DNA from: Akanthomyces muscarius | Lineage: Eukaryota; Ascomycota; Sordariomycetes; Hypocreales; Cordycipitaceae | DNA: 64,000 nt | Reading direction: 5' to 3' | Assembly (NCBI RefSeq): GCF_028009165.1 | Contig: NW_026611615.1 | Location: 1-64,000 of the forward strand | In this document: positions 32,816 to 45,356 of the stretch, piece after piece | Position numbering within the stretch: position 1 is the first letter of the stretch | Layout of the letters: each line of letters begins with the position of its first letter | Notes under the pieces: model-generated | The model's input: the letters and a program-made list of their open reading frames with translations, nothing else | What the model was told of the DNA's origin: nothing | Database searches by the model: none | Translations under genes and position numbers: made by a program

Positions 32816-33539
32816 TGTGCTGAGTGTAATAACAAACTTTGCGACGCTTTCCCAGCCGCGTGTCCGGGTGGCCTCGAATGCCTCTTATAGCCAACTAGTG
32901 AGTCTCCTGTGCAACATCACAACTCAGCTGCGGGGAACATAGTTATGTCTTGCTTGTGGAATGGACCCGTGAGCGGAAGTGATCATCAAAAGACGACACT
33001 TCGGCGGCTTTTTTTTATTCGGTATTGTGTAAAGGTAGTGCATCTCACGCTATCGCTAGCTTGCAGGAAATTCTGCCGGGAAGAAAAGCTGCTCGCGGCT
33101 CACCATAAGCACAAGACCGGCCGCGGCTGCGAACTCCAAGCCACGCAATGCCAGGTCACTTGGGGAACGAGCAATAGTCACATGGATTCTTCATCTAGAA
33201 CTGACTACGGTATAAAAGGTGGATATTAATACCTATTTTCGTACCGTCTCATTGCATCTCTAAACCACACACGGTTGGCGTCGTCGGTCAGCGGATAGAT
33301 CCATCTGCCGTTCGCCTGCAGAATCAGCCGAGTGCTCGGTTGCCATGCATTAGTAGTTGCTCTCTGCTGCGCAATGTTTATAAAGACCCGAAAATATCGG
33401 GTTCGTTTCTCTAGCTCTATTGTAAATATGGCTATGGGAGGCAAGTATATCACAAAGCCACCCCGCGCATGGAACCGCTACTTTCTAGCACTTCCATAGT
33501 CCGCCGTATCTCGTCTCATTCCACTCAGAATCAATTGCC
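32816..33539. promoter_or_regulatory. Divergent promoter region of sulfatase and glutaminase genes
   Basis: 724 bases between divergent starts. It contains TATAAAA at 33211-33217 and TATAAA near 33380, about 160 bases before the glutaminase ATG. A 75-codon minus frame at 33226-33453 is not supported as a gene. Confidence 0.4.
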
Positions 33540-35762
33540 ATGCAGCTTCTTGGTAAGGCCTTGAGCCTGTTCTCGTTGGCACTCCTCGCCAGCGCCGGCA
33601 ATGTCCCCCTGCCTGCATATCCACTGGTGCGTATGATCGATGCGCAACACAAGACAGTGACACAGTCCCCAGAGCTACCAAGAAACTAATCACAGGCAAT
33701 AGGCGGTGAAAAATCCATACCTTTCGGGTAAGTTGCGGGTTTACATGGAATTTTCTAGACTAACCTGCGTTAGTTTGGCTTCCTGGTAATGGCTCGGACA
33801 ATGCGCCCGCTGCGCAGCCGATGTTCTGGGCTGGGCAACCGCTCAAGTGGGAAGTTATTGCGCGAGTCGGCGAGCAGGCATATTGCTTGTTTGGATGTAC
33901 CAGTTTACCGAATAAAGTGAAGATGGCGACACAGTCATCTATTAGCTTCACGTCAACACACACTCTGCTTCACCTGCAGGCTGGCCCGGCCAAACTCACC
34001 CTGGACTTTTTCTCACTCATTTCGCTGACGGACTACACACGGCAGTCTCTTCCGTACAGCTACCTGTCAGTTTCTATCGACGAAGGGCAATCTTCGCTTC
34101 CTTCAATTACCGTCCTGAGTGCAATCGATGATTCTTGGACTGCACAGCAAGGCAATGTTGACGCCCAATTTCAACAGGCGACCGGCTCTTCCATGGTCAG
34201 CCTTACAGGCAAGCGCTCCATAGCGTTCAGTGAGAAAAAGCAAATGGCGACTTGGGGCCACACTGTACTAGCTGTTCCATCCAAAAAGGCTTCTACATAT
34301 CAGATCGGAGCCGCCTCTGCTGTTCACGCAGCTTTCGTAAACTCTGGCAGCTTGCCCAATACCGACGGCACCTACGGAGAGGGCTCTCTGGCGGCCATGG
34401 CGCAACCATTATCAGCCGACGCGCCTTCGACCTCTGCAATTGGGATACAACAAGACCGTTCCATTCAGTTTTTGGGCGACGCACAATCGCCATACTATGC
34501 ATCCAAGTACCAGGGACTGGTCAACGTTACAGAGCACTTCCTTGACGATTATGCAGCAGCACTTAAGGAATCGCAGCAGCTCGACTCAAGAGTCAGGAAT
34601 ATCGGGAACAAATTATCTTCAAATTATGCCGATATTCTTGAAGGTCATATGCGACAAATGTGAGTATCGTCGACTCCCGCAGTGTGCAATCTTTCGCTAA
34701 CTTGGTGTGTTAGCTTTGGCGGGTTCCAGGTTACCATTCCAACCTCATCGTTCGATACCAGCCAAGCAATGGCTTTCATGAAGGAAGTATCTACAGACGG
34801 AAATGTCAACACCCTGGCCGATTTGCTGCCACGCGCTCTGCCAGCATTCTACGTCTTGGCGCCCGACTATATCCGCTTGCTACTTGAACCAGTGCTCACG
34901 TTCTCGAAGCAGTGGCCTGAGAATTACGCTGTGCACGACATCGGAAAACGTATGTGAAACAACAATTTTTTACTGGCGCAGCATGCTAATCTTTGTAAAA
35001 GACTACCCGAATGCGACCGGAGAGACCCCACAGGCAGAAGAAAAACTCCTTCTGGACCAGACGAGTGTATTGCTGTGGATGGTGTACGCATACCAGAAGG
35101 TGTCGAAGAACACTCAATGGATACAGCCCTACATTCCGATTCTAGAGAAGTACGCCAACTATCTCGTACAAAACGGTCTTTATCCACCCAAGCAGCGCTC
35201 CGCAGTCGACTCGATCCAGGCGACCGCGAACCAGACCATTCTTGCTATGTACTCGGCCATCGGCATCGCCTCCTTTGGAGATTTAGCATCCGCTCCAAAC
35301 TACACCGCCAAAGGACGAGACTTTGCCAACAAGATCCTTGACCTGGCCACCAACGCCAAAGGCAACCACATCATTACGCACTACAACGACCCAGGCACAT
35401 CGTGGATTGGCACATACCCCTTCGCGTTTGACAAGCTTCTGGGCCTGGGACTCTTCAACCAATCCGTGTATGACATGCAATCCAAGTGGTACGAGACACA
35501 GCAACACCCCAACGGCATGCAGTTCTTCAGCGAGGTGGACAAGACGGTGAGCACGCTCGAGATGTGGCTCGCCGCCACGTCCTCGTCGCAAGTGCGCGAC
35601 TTCTTCATCGACAGCATACACAAGACCTTGACAAATGGGCTGAACTCGGTCCCCGGTCCCACGATCTGGAATGTCGTGGGCAATGATGTCGGAGTGGCAT
35701 TTATGACAAAGGCCAAGTCCGATGTCGGCTCGTACTTCATGGTCGCGGCAGTCGATTTGTAG
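33540..35762 (+). CDS. gtaA: Secreted glutaminase A-type enzyme
   Basis: Exons 33540-33626, 33703-33727, 33774-34659, 34714-34949 and 35002-35762 total 1995 bases and 664 residues. A signal peptide (MQLLGKALSLFSLALLASAG) is followed by the family start NVPLPAYPLAVKNPYLSVWLPG, which is only restored by a 25-base second exon. Later landmarks include FWAGQPLKWEVIARV, DYPNATGE-like and QRSAVDSIQATANQT segments and the C-terminal DVGVAFMTKAKSDVGSYF. GtaA enzymes of aspergilli (about 690 residues) hydrolyse L-glutamine outside the cell and have an (alpha/alpha)-barrel C-terminal domain. The gene is complete with good splice signals. It is head-to-head with the sulfatase gene, so both may respond to nutrient limitation (inference). 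Confidence 0.9.
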
Positions 35763-38118
35763 AACCGACTCGAGCATGAAGGGTGCGCCGCGGCTGCACT
35801 ATATTATGTACGGCAGCGTCATCTCGGCAGCGAAGACCGCGGCGCCGCGACTACATAGGGTGGTACGCTTCCCTCCGCGTCCGCGACATCATTGTGCTGG
35901 CCGCGAGTTTCCTTTCTTTTTCTCGTGTACCGTACAGGTTCTTTTTCTTTTTTGCAATTTTCGCTTCACATTTTAGTCCAAAAAAAAATGCACGTGTGCC
36001 GACTCGCCGCGCGTCTCAGCGAGTCTACATAGTCGTAGCGGAGATACATATATCACGCATTCGTCTTCTCCATTCTAAGGGCATTCTCGGGAGGGCTTCA
36101 GATTTTTGTCCTTTCGTCGCATTATATGCTTAGTTCTATCAATGTTGGCTGGAATGTATTGCAAGTACAGCTCGTCTGCATAGCAGTCCTTCGTGTCAGC
36201 CGCGGCTTGTACTAACATACACCTGCAGTTGCAGGGTGAATGCTGCATGCGGATAAATTTCCAGGCACCTCATTATCAGTCCTCTCATATAGCCGCGAGC
36301 ATTGTCTCTGTCCTACAGCCAAAAGCAATAAAGGAAATGTTCAGTAGTGTTTTTGTCTTGGGCGGAGAGAATCATCCGAAGATGCCGACATTAGTTGCGT
36401 GACTAGGTGTAGTTGCCTCCTTTGCCCTTGCTCCTGTAAAATCACAGGATTACCAAGCGAGATTTGCTTCGTCATACTACACAGATCGCCACCATGCAGC
36501 TATCATTTGCTGCTGTAGGTTAGTCGCTCGGCATGCCTGGCTCGGGCTAGTCCAGGGGCGGGGAAGACTGCAGTTCCTCCCCGTTGCTAGTTGCCGGCTG
36601 TGCGGCCCAACTCGTGGCGCTGCAACGGCTGTGGTGTGTTGCACAGGTCGAGGATAAACCTGCACTTTTGAAGTTGGCATTCGTCTCATGGTCTAAGTCC
36701 TCAACTACTCGTAGTGCACGTGCCGAGAACACATCATTGGCTCATGCCACGTCGCGAGCATAAGATTCAAGGTTAATGTTGAGTTGGCAGCTCGCACGGC
36801 CGCATGGACATTCCGTCCATCAACTATCGGTGACGAATTTGGGGGGCCCTTTTTGCATCAGGATTGTTGGCACCGATCCAATACCCTAGCTAGCGCCATT
36901 ATATCGAGTCATTTCAGCAAGAAGCACTGCACTCTAGTCCAATGACCTCACGAGCTGCGATTTCCGGAGCTAACGTTACCAAGCCCATGAGGTCATAGCG
37001 CTGGAGCATTCACAATGTCGCTGCAAAAAGCTTGGCAACTGTTCGCAATGATGTTATCACGAAAGTCATACATCTAAAACTTGCACAGCCTCCTGAGAAG
37101 AAGCGGTAAGTCGGATGTGCCCGCTGATCTGTCCGTGTCTCCCGCCTCACGGCTGCTCATCAGCAACGGGGTCCAACCAAGCATCCAGGGTCGCACTGAG
37201 GAGGAGCAACACGAATGAAGCTTGTCAAGAGCTTCCTCGTAGGACCCGGTTATCACGGCCATGCGCGCAAATGGGTCGACAGCTCACAAAACAGCGCAGA
37301 GGGCCTATTGCAACTTCGCAGGTCTGCTTCGGTCGCGACGTGTGCGTACAATAACTGTCGCCTGGACTCCCGCAACCCCAATGTCCGGCGCCGATACGGA
37401 TCTAAGACCCTCTTTTTGCTAGCTTTTGCCCGGGGGCATATGCAACGCAATCGGGTGTTCGGCAACACTACCTCGCTAGTTATCTAGTGGCGTGGGATGG
37501 GGAAAGCAGAAATGGTCTACGCATGCCCACCGCAGAAAAAGAGGAAAAAAACGAGGCGCGAGAGCGCATGCATGGACGCAAATGCAGCTAGGGCCAGCAC
37601 ATAGCTTGGGGGCAGTGCAGATGCAAGCTGCAACGCTCTTAGCTCGCGGGACGCTTGTGCCGGCGTAACATCGCCAAAGACGCTACTGAGGTGGCGGACA
37701 GTCGCGGGAAGCTCTAGTTGGTTGGTATTTTGCTTGTGCGAAGTAGTTTCCAGTTCCCATGGCCTTGCACGGATGCCGTGGAGCTACGGACTCCAGAAAT
37801 AGACTCCCCGTGCCCACCAATGGCAGTGGATGCAAATCGCGTCTCGATGATTTTGTCACTCCGGAATTAGCGGCTCATCAAGACTAGATTCGTGGCCGCC
37901 CTGGCTCTCGCATGACGATATTGACTCGTTGGGCTAGGCGGCATCCCGACGCCGAGCTCTGGCGTCAAAGCACTGGCTATGTAGTGCAGTAGGGAGTATT
38001 TAAGAGGCAGGATGGTCCTCGCCATTTCGTCGAGTTTCGTCGAGTTTTCCGTCACCCTGTTCAGAAGCAATCTTGATCTCGATAACGCCAAAGACACATC
38101 GGATCTACTGCAGCCACG
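35763..38118. other. Long intergenic region without a recognised gene
   Basis: About 2.36 kb between two plus-strand genes, the longest normal-composition gap of the left part. Frames are under 100 codons, with no domain, tRNA or repeat recognised by eye. The right end holds the oxalate decarboxylase promoter, with a TATTTAAG at about 37997. Confidence 0.45.
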
Positions 38119-39646
38119 ATGATTTTTAGCCCACAAACATTACTACTTCTGTCATTGGCAGGCAGTGCTTATGGCGCGCCACAGTAAGAAAGAAAAGACA
38201 ACTCCTCAATTGTTCCTGCATGTCAGCACTAACAAGGGGCACCGCAGAATGAAGTATGCCGGGAATCAAGGCCCGATCGCCGGCGTCACACCCCCCATCG
38301 CTAGCGTCCAGGCTCCGATGGGCAACCTTCGCGGCGACAGCAGTCTTCTTGGCGGCAACGCCAAGATCCCAGACGTGACCACGGACAGCGCCGACGTCAA
38401 GAATCCCACCTTGGTCAACGGCCAGGCCGCCGACGCGGACGAGGGCCTATACCTTGACTTCAACAGCGTAGATAAGCCGGAGCCCTATCGCGGCAGCAAG
38501 GGGTCGAGCGCCGACGGCCCTCGCACGTTTGAGTACGAGAAGCTCAATCCCGATCTCTTCGCGCCGCCCGGCACCGATGCCGGCAGCGTCCCCAACGCCA
38601 TGTGGCCGCTGGGCCTGTCGCACAACCGCTTCGGCACGGGCGAGAAGTCGGGCTGGGCGCGCCAGCAAAACAGCGACGTGCTGCCCAGCGCCAGCGCCAT
38701 GGCGGGTGTCGACATGAAGCTAGGGCCCAACGCGTACCGCGAGCTGCACTGGCACACGGCGGCCGAGTGGGCGCTGGTCCTCAAGGGCTGCGTGCGCATC
38801 GCCGCCATCAACGACGAGTCGCAGACGTTCACCGACGACCTGTGCGAGGGCGACGTGTGGTTCTTCCCCGCCGGCGTGCCGCATTCGATCCAGGCATTCG
38901 ACCAGGGCGTCGAGTTCCTGCTCGTCTTTGACCAGGGCGACTTTGACGAGAACGGCACCTTTTTGGTGTCGGAAATGTTTGCGCGCACGCCCAAGTCCGT
39001 CCTGGCCAAGAACTTTGACGCGCCCGTCGACGCCTTCAAGGACATCCCCCAGAAGGAGCTGTACATCTTCAACGGCACGCCGCAGCCCAAGGACATTCAG
39101 AAGCAAAACGTCACAGGCGCGGCGGGCGCCATCCCTCCGGCCAACGCCTACACCTACCACTGGTCGCAGCAGAAGCCGTTCGAGGCCCCCGGCGGCACGG
39201 TGAAGATCCTGGACCCCACCACGTTCCCCATCGCGGCCAAGTTCTCGGTCGCTCTCGTCACCGTGCGGCCAGGCGCCATGCGCGAGATGCACTGGCACAC
39301 GTCGTCGGACGAGTGGGACTACTTCCTCCAGGGCTCCGGCCGCGCCACTATCTACAAGGCCCCCGACGCAGGCCGCACGTTTGACTTTACGGCGGGCGAC
39401 GTGGGCTACATCCCGAAAGCCGACGCGCACTATGTCGAGAACACGGGCACCGAAGACCTCGTCTTCCTCGAGGTGCTGCAGGCACCCAAGTTTACCGACA
39501 TTTCCGTCGCGCAGTGGCTCGCGCTCACGCCGAAGCAAACTGTCAAGGATCACCTGAACCTGCCCGACTCGCTCCTGGACAATATCCCCAGGGAGAAGAC
39601 CATCCTTAAGCAGGGCAATACCAACATGACTGCCCCCATTAATTAG
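38119..39646 (+). CDS. Oxalate decarboxylase (secreted bicupin)
   Basis: Exons 38119-38183 and 38248-39646 sum to 1464 bases and 487 residues. Exon 1 codes for a signal peptide (MIFSPQTLLLLSLAGSAYG). Two Mn-binding cupin domains follow. Cupin 1 has ELHWHTAAEWA (about residue 190) and FFPAGVPHSIQ. Cupin 2 has EMHWHTSSDEWDYF (about 370) and IPKADAHYVENTG. Each keeps the HxH, Glu and distal His ligands. The enzyme converts oxalate to formate and carbon dioxide outside the cell or in the wall, and helps tolerate oxalate and acidity. Splicing puts CAA ATG at the junction, so an internal ATG begins exon 2; the signal-peptide exon shows the true start is upstream. Confidence 0.93.
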
Positions 39647-39847
39647 TTGGCAGAGCATGAATTTGCTGCTACTATTTAAACTGCATACATGGAGATTTTT
39701 GGCGTTGTGGCCTTTTCTTTGACTTTTTTTCTTCTTGGGATTTCTTTTTTACCATAGCGAGATGGAGTCGGGCGGTATTGCATCGAGTTTTCATAGTAAT
39801 TAAAATTCTCATGACATCTCTTCGCGGCCATGCTTTGGTATCTCCTC

Positions 39848-40806
39848 CTATTCCACTTTCTTCGGGTTCTTGTTACCCCCTACGTTTGAAGATAGGCACC
39901 GTTTCACGCCGTCAAAATATCCAGCCCGTCCACACTCATAGGCCAGCCACGACAATATTACAGCATGTGCAAGCACATTGGCCAGCGCGAACACACCGAG
40001 TTCCGCCTCTACTATGTCTTCCACTTCATGTCCAACGCCGAAAAACTCGTGTACCCTGTCCTGCGGCAAGAAGCTAAGCACATAGCCAATGCCATAAAGG
40101 GCGGTGAGGGTAAATCGCTCGACAGAAATGAAGCTGGCGCAAATGGTATGCAGAACCGCCCATTTTCGGTGGCGCACAAAATCCTTGGCCCGCGCCGTAA
40201 CGGCCGCTTTATAAATGGTAAGCCAGTAGAACGGCGCAATCACCCAGAGCGTCAGCTCGAACGTGGGCCAGCTGACGGGGCCAAGGCCTTTAAAAGTGTG
40301 CATGTGGAAGACATTTTTGTGTGTGTAGGCATTGTCGGAGAAGAAGAACCAGTAGCCGCTCATGCTAAGCAGCAGCGAGAGGGAGAGAATAAAATAGCCT
40401 GCCGTGCGGTGGAGGACAGGCCATCTCTTGCGCAGGCTCTCGATGTGCTGCAATGGCATGGCGATGCTCCGGATGATGGCTGGCACAACATGCATCCCTT
40501 TGTATATCCACTGTGGTGCTGCTTTTTTGCGATAGTTCAGAAAGTGCTCTTCAGTCTTTCTCTTAGATTAGTATATTGCGGCGCGGGTTGGGTGAGGAAG
40601 AAGCTTACTGGCATACGACTCGTAGTGAAGAGAATAGCGCTCCCATCCTTCCTCAGGGGGCTCCGATACCCGACAAATGAGAACAGGGCGAAAATAATCA
40701 TGAGGGTGCTCAATGGCACGAAGGCCTTTTGCGAGACGCGCCATGCAGATCTGGCAGCCATGTGGTCAGAAAACACATCCGCAATTCCGGCATAAGAGAC
40801 AGTCAA
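39848..40806 (-). CDS. DUF2306-like multi-span membrane protein (one-base frameshift)
   Basis: Exons 40806-40609 and 40548-39848. Bases sum to 899; adding one gives 900 and 299 residues. The frame breaks where GGG follows GTC at about 40673-40676: a fourth G would read FVGVSEPPEEGWERYSLHYESYA and run on through the intron (GTAAGC donor, ATACTAATC branch) to HFLNYRKKAAPQW. The second exon encodes MHVVPAIIRSIAMPLQHIESLRKRWPVLHRTAGY and about five membrane spans, with HRKWAVLHTICASF in the middle. This recalls the DUF2306 family of heme/quinone-type membrane proteins with paired His, whose function is unknown. A true frameshift allele or an assembly error are both possible. Confidence 0.7.
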
Positions 40807-42069
40807 GATCGGACCTCATAGACAGGATGGGCGGCAATTGACATATTTATAAGTCTTTCATGCCAATAGTAGTCCTGGGATTACTAGGCACATGGGCTAC
40901 AGTGAACTTTGTTGTTACTAGTAGCTTGCGCACTTTGCCCCCAACGAATCAGATGGCGTGGAGTCTAGCATTCGAAGCGATAGTTACAGGATATGAACAA
41001 GATGGCAAGATTACGTCGTCACACGACGCGCCCACTTTGCTCTTCAATGTCTGGTTCTACAAATTGCTGAAAATTACATGTGATTGACGATCGCCGTCTC
41101 ATTGTTCCTATACAATGACTTTTGGCAGCAATTGAAGCCCAGACACAACCCCGCATTAGCCCTGCCGGTATTGCGGCAGCTCGGCCCGGCATAATAACGT
41201 TATCAAGATGGAGCACTAGTAGGCTGTCTCAACATCTCAACATTCTCGCAACGTCTAGTTTTAGCAGGTAATTTGGAGACTAGCACGTTTTTTTCCATGA
41301 AGTTGAGCAGAGCGAGGATCATACAGGGAACTTGCAAGGGCAAGGTTCAATCAAATCACCACAGTTGCACATCTTAAAAGTGCCACCGCCTGTAGCTTCT
41401 TTGTCCGTGCCCCATCATTAACAGCTAATCAGTACTTGCAGCTCTTAGAACGACCCTTGCGCACTGCACATGGAGCAAAAGCCTAATAGCTCTTTCACAT
41501 GCACGACAAAGACTTACCAGCGTCCCATAACATGTGCTGCTGCAGCATAGCCCGCCAGAGACCGACTCGCGCAAGTGACCCAAGTTTGTCGTGGCGGACG
41601 TGTCCGGCAATAGGCGCCAATAATAGCAGTCAGCAAACAGAATCGTGGTAATCTCGCCATGACTCCAGCTGTGTATGCCCTTCACCTAGACCCAACTTTG
41701 CTACATATTCACCTGCATCTGTCCCAGCCCAGGTCTCCTCTAGCACTTCACTTACGTGGTGATCTGATCTGGCAGTAGAAGTTCTACTACAATTTGCAAG
41801 AGCCTATCATATGTCATCTCCTACTAATAAGCTGAGGGCAGAAATAAAATTAAGACACCACGCTGCATAAGCTGTTACCAGTGCACCGTTCAAATGACAT
41901 CGACATGCCTTGCTAATACCGGCACTGTTTCCTTTGCACAAACTCTCCGTCGCTGCGGAGTACCTGAACCTCCTTCTGGTCAGGGTTGCTTTGCTGGCCT
42001 TGGTTCCAGACATCAAACCACTACTGCATGCTCATACATGCCCACCGCAACAATTTCTCCAGCGCTACC
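40807..42069. other. Intergenic region, no gene supported
   Basis: About 1.26 kb between two minus-strand genes; only short frames. I see no repeats or RNA genes. Confidence 0.45.
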
Positions 42070-42492
42070 CTAAAACACAAAAGCTTGAACAGCGAACAGT
42101 CCCAAGCACATCAACACCAACCCCCTAGCCGCCCCAATCATGATACCGCCTGACGACGGCTTTCCGCCGCTCTGCCCCCCCTGGCCGTAATTCAGATCCG
42201 CGCGCACGCCTTTGTCCATAAGGCATTCGTTGAACCCATCGCTCTTGGTGGTGTCGGCGTATTTGTGCTCGGGGACCTCGCAAAACAGCTCGCACGTCTG
42301 GGCGAAGAGCTGCACGGAGTTGGTGCCACAACACATGGCCATGGCCTCGGCGGAGACGTTGCCCTTGGCAGCGGCAAACCAAACTCCAGGACGAATCATG
42401 TCCTCAATTTTGTACGTCGGACTCGTGGGCTGGTATGGCTGGCAGGCCGTGACGTTGGGGAGGGAAGGGAGGGTGGTGGTTGCGTTGGGCAT
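42070..42492 (-). CDS. Small Cys-containing protein with C-terminal membrane anchor
   Basis: A single exon encodes 140 residues. The start (MPNATTTLPSLPNVTACQPYQPTSP) has no signal peptide core. The middle carries CCGTNSVQLFAQTCELFCEVPEHKYAD, with six Cys between residues 17 and about 90. The last 25 residues (IGAARGLVLMCLGLFAVQAFVF) form a hydrophobic tail after a Gly/Ser-rich linker, as in tail-anchored or GPI-type proteins. Similar small fungal proteins exist, but I cannot name a family. The function is unknown. Confidence 0.65.
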   Translation of the reverse strand: MPNATTTLPSLPNVTACQPYQPTSPTYKIEDMIRPGVWFAAAKGNVSAEAMAMCCGTNSVQLFAQTCELFCEVPEHKYADTTKSDGFNECLMDKGVRADLNYGQGGQSGGKPSSGGIMIGAARGLVLMCLGLFAVQAFVF

Positions 42493-43145
42493 GGTGCCGG
42501 TTGGGAATTTCTTTTTTTTTGTCGTTTGGTTGTCTTGCTAATGTATAATGCTTAGTTGACTGGTCCTTGATCGTTCTCTACTTTTGCTCTCCTTTTTATG
42601 CACAATTCAAAGACGTGAAAGCTTTGGCCGGGCGACGCAGGGCGTAGGAACTGCAAATAAGGCTGTGAGAAATTGGCTGCGCTAGACCGGGCTGTGAGAA
42701 ATTGTCCAGCACAGCCAATGAGGGGACCTTGAGCGGCGGACCCGATGCTTCATTTCGTCATATATACTGGCTTGTGATAGCTAGTTGGCTTGGCGTGGAA
42801 AAAAATAGATTTTCGCCATGCTTCGAGGCCTGCGCTGGTGGAGGCATCGCACTGGCCCCAGAAAGCTTCAGAGATACCGGTGAACGACAACCCTGGGAGA
42901 CGGCGAAAACATGAGACAAAAATGAGCAGACAAGACTATAGCGTGGATAGCCGCCCAGGTATTTTCTAGGAACTAAACTGCCCATCATGTTTTGAATCAT
43001 TGCGCAGCCTGGTAAGGCTTCCAAGGCAATAACGCGATACTCATTCAATGTGGCGAGTTCACAGTTTACTCGTACTGATTCAAGTGCTCGACAAAGTTCC
43101 ACCACTCTCAATACTTGTTCACCACAAATCTTCCAGCACTACATA
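42493..43145. other. Intergenic region with a short direct repeat
   Basis: 653 bases. A 15-base direct repeat (GGCTGTGAGAAATTG) occurs at 42661 and 42690. No gene is supported. Confidence 0.5.
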
Positions 43146-44956
43146 TCACCCCCAAAGTATGTTGAGGCGCCGCCATCCCTTTGGCTGTGCCGGCAGGTCC
43201 TCCGGCTCCCGTCGCGCCACCTCCAAGAAGTCGCGAATCGGCATCTTCTCGAGCGGCACCAATTTCGTCCCACGCGCAATCTTGTACCCAAAGTACAGCG
43301 CCAAGATGAGCGGGACGTTGAAGTAGGCCGAGACGAAGCTCTGCGCGCTCCAGTGGCCGTCGATGAAGACGTAGAAGCCGCCCGTGAGCAGCAGGACGGC
43401 AAAGGACACGAGGGCCAGCCAGGCGCCGTACGGCTGCAGGGGCCCCTTCCAGGGCAGCTCGTCGCGGCTGATCCCTTGCCTCCGGCAGCCGTAGTAGAAG
43501 CGCAGGTAGACGAGCTCAATGTTGATCCAGTGCACAAAGGACGCGGCCGAGACGAGGTCCTGGAACCAGCCAAAGACGACGGCGGCGCTCGACGACAGCG
43601 TCATGAAGCCGAGAAACATGAGCGAGCCGACGGCCGAGACGGACAGCCAGGGCACACCGAAGCGGTTCGTCCGGGTGAAGAATCTCGGGGCGTGGCCTTC
43701 GAGCGCCAGCCCGTAGAGCGTGCGCGTGCCCACCAGCATGGCTGCCGATGTTGTGTCAGCGTTTCCCGGTACCTTGTTGGGAAGAGAAAAGAAGGACGCA
43801 CCTGAATTTCCAGCACTCCAGGCACTCGTCACCACGACGGCGTTGATGATGGACGGCACGGCCTTGATGCCCGCGTTGACCGCCGCAATCGCAAACGGCG
43901 AGGCGCCCGCGTCGCCGGAGCGCGCCGTGAGCGCCGGGTCGTCGGAGCGCACGACGAGGCCGACGCAGAAGATGGTGACGAGGTAGAGGAGCATGATGCG
44001 CCAGAAGACGCGCCGCGCCGCCTTGGGGATGTTGTGGCGCGGGTTGCGCGTCTCGGCGCCCGCGACGGAAATGTTCTCGACGTTGGAGAAGGCGTAGGCC
44101 GCGCTGACGAGCACCCGCCAGAAGCCGACGAAGCGGCCCCAGGCGCCCGGGATCGCGAGGTACTGCACAAACGGGCCCGGGTCGCGCCAGTACTTGAAGC
44201 CAATGACCTCGCCCTTGGGGCCCGCGCCGGCGGTGATGCAGATGCTCTGCACACAAAGAGACCTGTGTTAGTGAAGGGTCCGGGGGGGCGGGCGGGGATC
44301 GGCCTCGGGGAGCAGGGGAGTGAACTTGCCAGGATGTTGACGCCGAGAATCAGCAAAATCTTGAGAATCGCACACACAAACTCCAGCTCGCCATACACGC
44401 TCACCAGCAAAAAGTTGCTCAGCACCAGCAGCCCGCCCAGGACCACGATCCACACCGCGTGGCTGATGCTGTGCGACCAGTAGTCGATGATGACCGCGCA
44501 CGCCACCATCTCCGCGGGCAGCAGGATGGCGTTGGCGTAGACGCTGTTCCAGCCCTGCGCAAACGCCAGCGCCGGGTCGAAGAAGTGCTCGGCGTGGCGG
44601 ATCACGCCGCCCGACAGCGGCACCAGCGCGCTCATCTCGGCGACGGAGAAGACGACGGCGCAGATGAGCACCCCGACGAGGCCGTAGCCGAGGAGCAGGC
44701 CCAGGGGTCCGCCGTTGGCGAGCGCCTTGCCGGTCGCGAGGAAGAGGCCCGTGCCGATGGTGCCGGCCAGCGCAATCATCTGGATGTGGCGCTGCTCGAG
44801 GCCGCGCTTGGCGTGCGCCAGCTCGGAAAAGGCGGCCTCGACCTTGGCGCTGGGGCCGGCCGCCTTGGCGGCATCGTGATCCTCGTCGGCGGCACGCACA
44901 GGGGAGATGGCGATGCTCCTCTCCACGTCGCCTGTTTCGGCTGTGGTGTCGTTCAT
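43146..44956 (-). CDS. Amino acid permease (APC/YAT family)
   Basis: Exons 44956-44330, 44246-43802 and 43741-43146 sum to 1668 bases and 555 residues. The family signature is intact: KRGLEQRHIQMIALAGTIGTGLFLATGKAL opens span 1, and GAGPKGEVIGFKYWRDPG, VENISVAGAETRNPRHNIPKA, TSAWSAGNS and GTRTLYGLALEGHAP follow. Twelve spans are expected. It is a plasma-membrane proton-coupled importer of amino acids; specificity is not visible. Intron 1 (44329-44247) has a GC donor (GCAAGT) in place of GT, with a TAAC branch and GTGCAG acceptor. Intron 2 is 60 bases and in frame, so the unspliced frame is open, but the conserved NSAMLVGTRTLYG join needs its removal. Confidence 0.92.
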
Positions 44957-45356
44957 GATTGGGTGTACTCAACGGCGGTAGAGGTTAGCAAAAGGCAACA
45001 CGGGGCGCGCACCGGTTACGATGAAAAGCAAAGGCTCGAATACCGGTGCAGTTATGATGGATCTGGAATATTTGTACCCCGTGACAAGTACACAAGGTCA
45101 GATTTAAATATTGGAAAATGCATGCACCTTAACTAATGAGTTATCTCTTGTCTCGCCAGTGTCCGAGATAGGGCCTTCTGCTAGTGGCCTATATCGGAGA
45201 ACTCCCCGCAACGGTTGCGTGGGGGGCAGAGCCGAGACAAGTCTCATTCATCGGGGAGAACAAGTAAAGATGGTCAAAACTTCATGCCATTTCTCATGTA
45301 GTAGTTTTCATTTACAGGATATATGTGATAAGTATGTATGTATTTACATGCCTCGC
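44957..45356. other. Intergenic region, no gene supported
   Basis: About 400 bases of upstream region for the permease and downstream region for the sedolisin gene, both on the minus strand. Confidence 0.5.

Noticed and set aside
33226..33453. 75-codon minus-strand frame with a plausible C-terminus
   Set aside because: Lies within the divergent sulfatase/glutaminase promoter with no supporting exon or domain.
38720..39658. 312-codon minus-strand frame opposite oxalate decarboxylase
   Set aside because: Shadow of the bicupin gene, whose cupin motifs are all on the plus strand.
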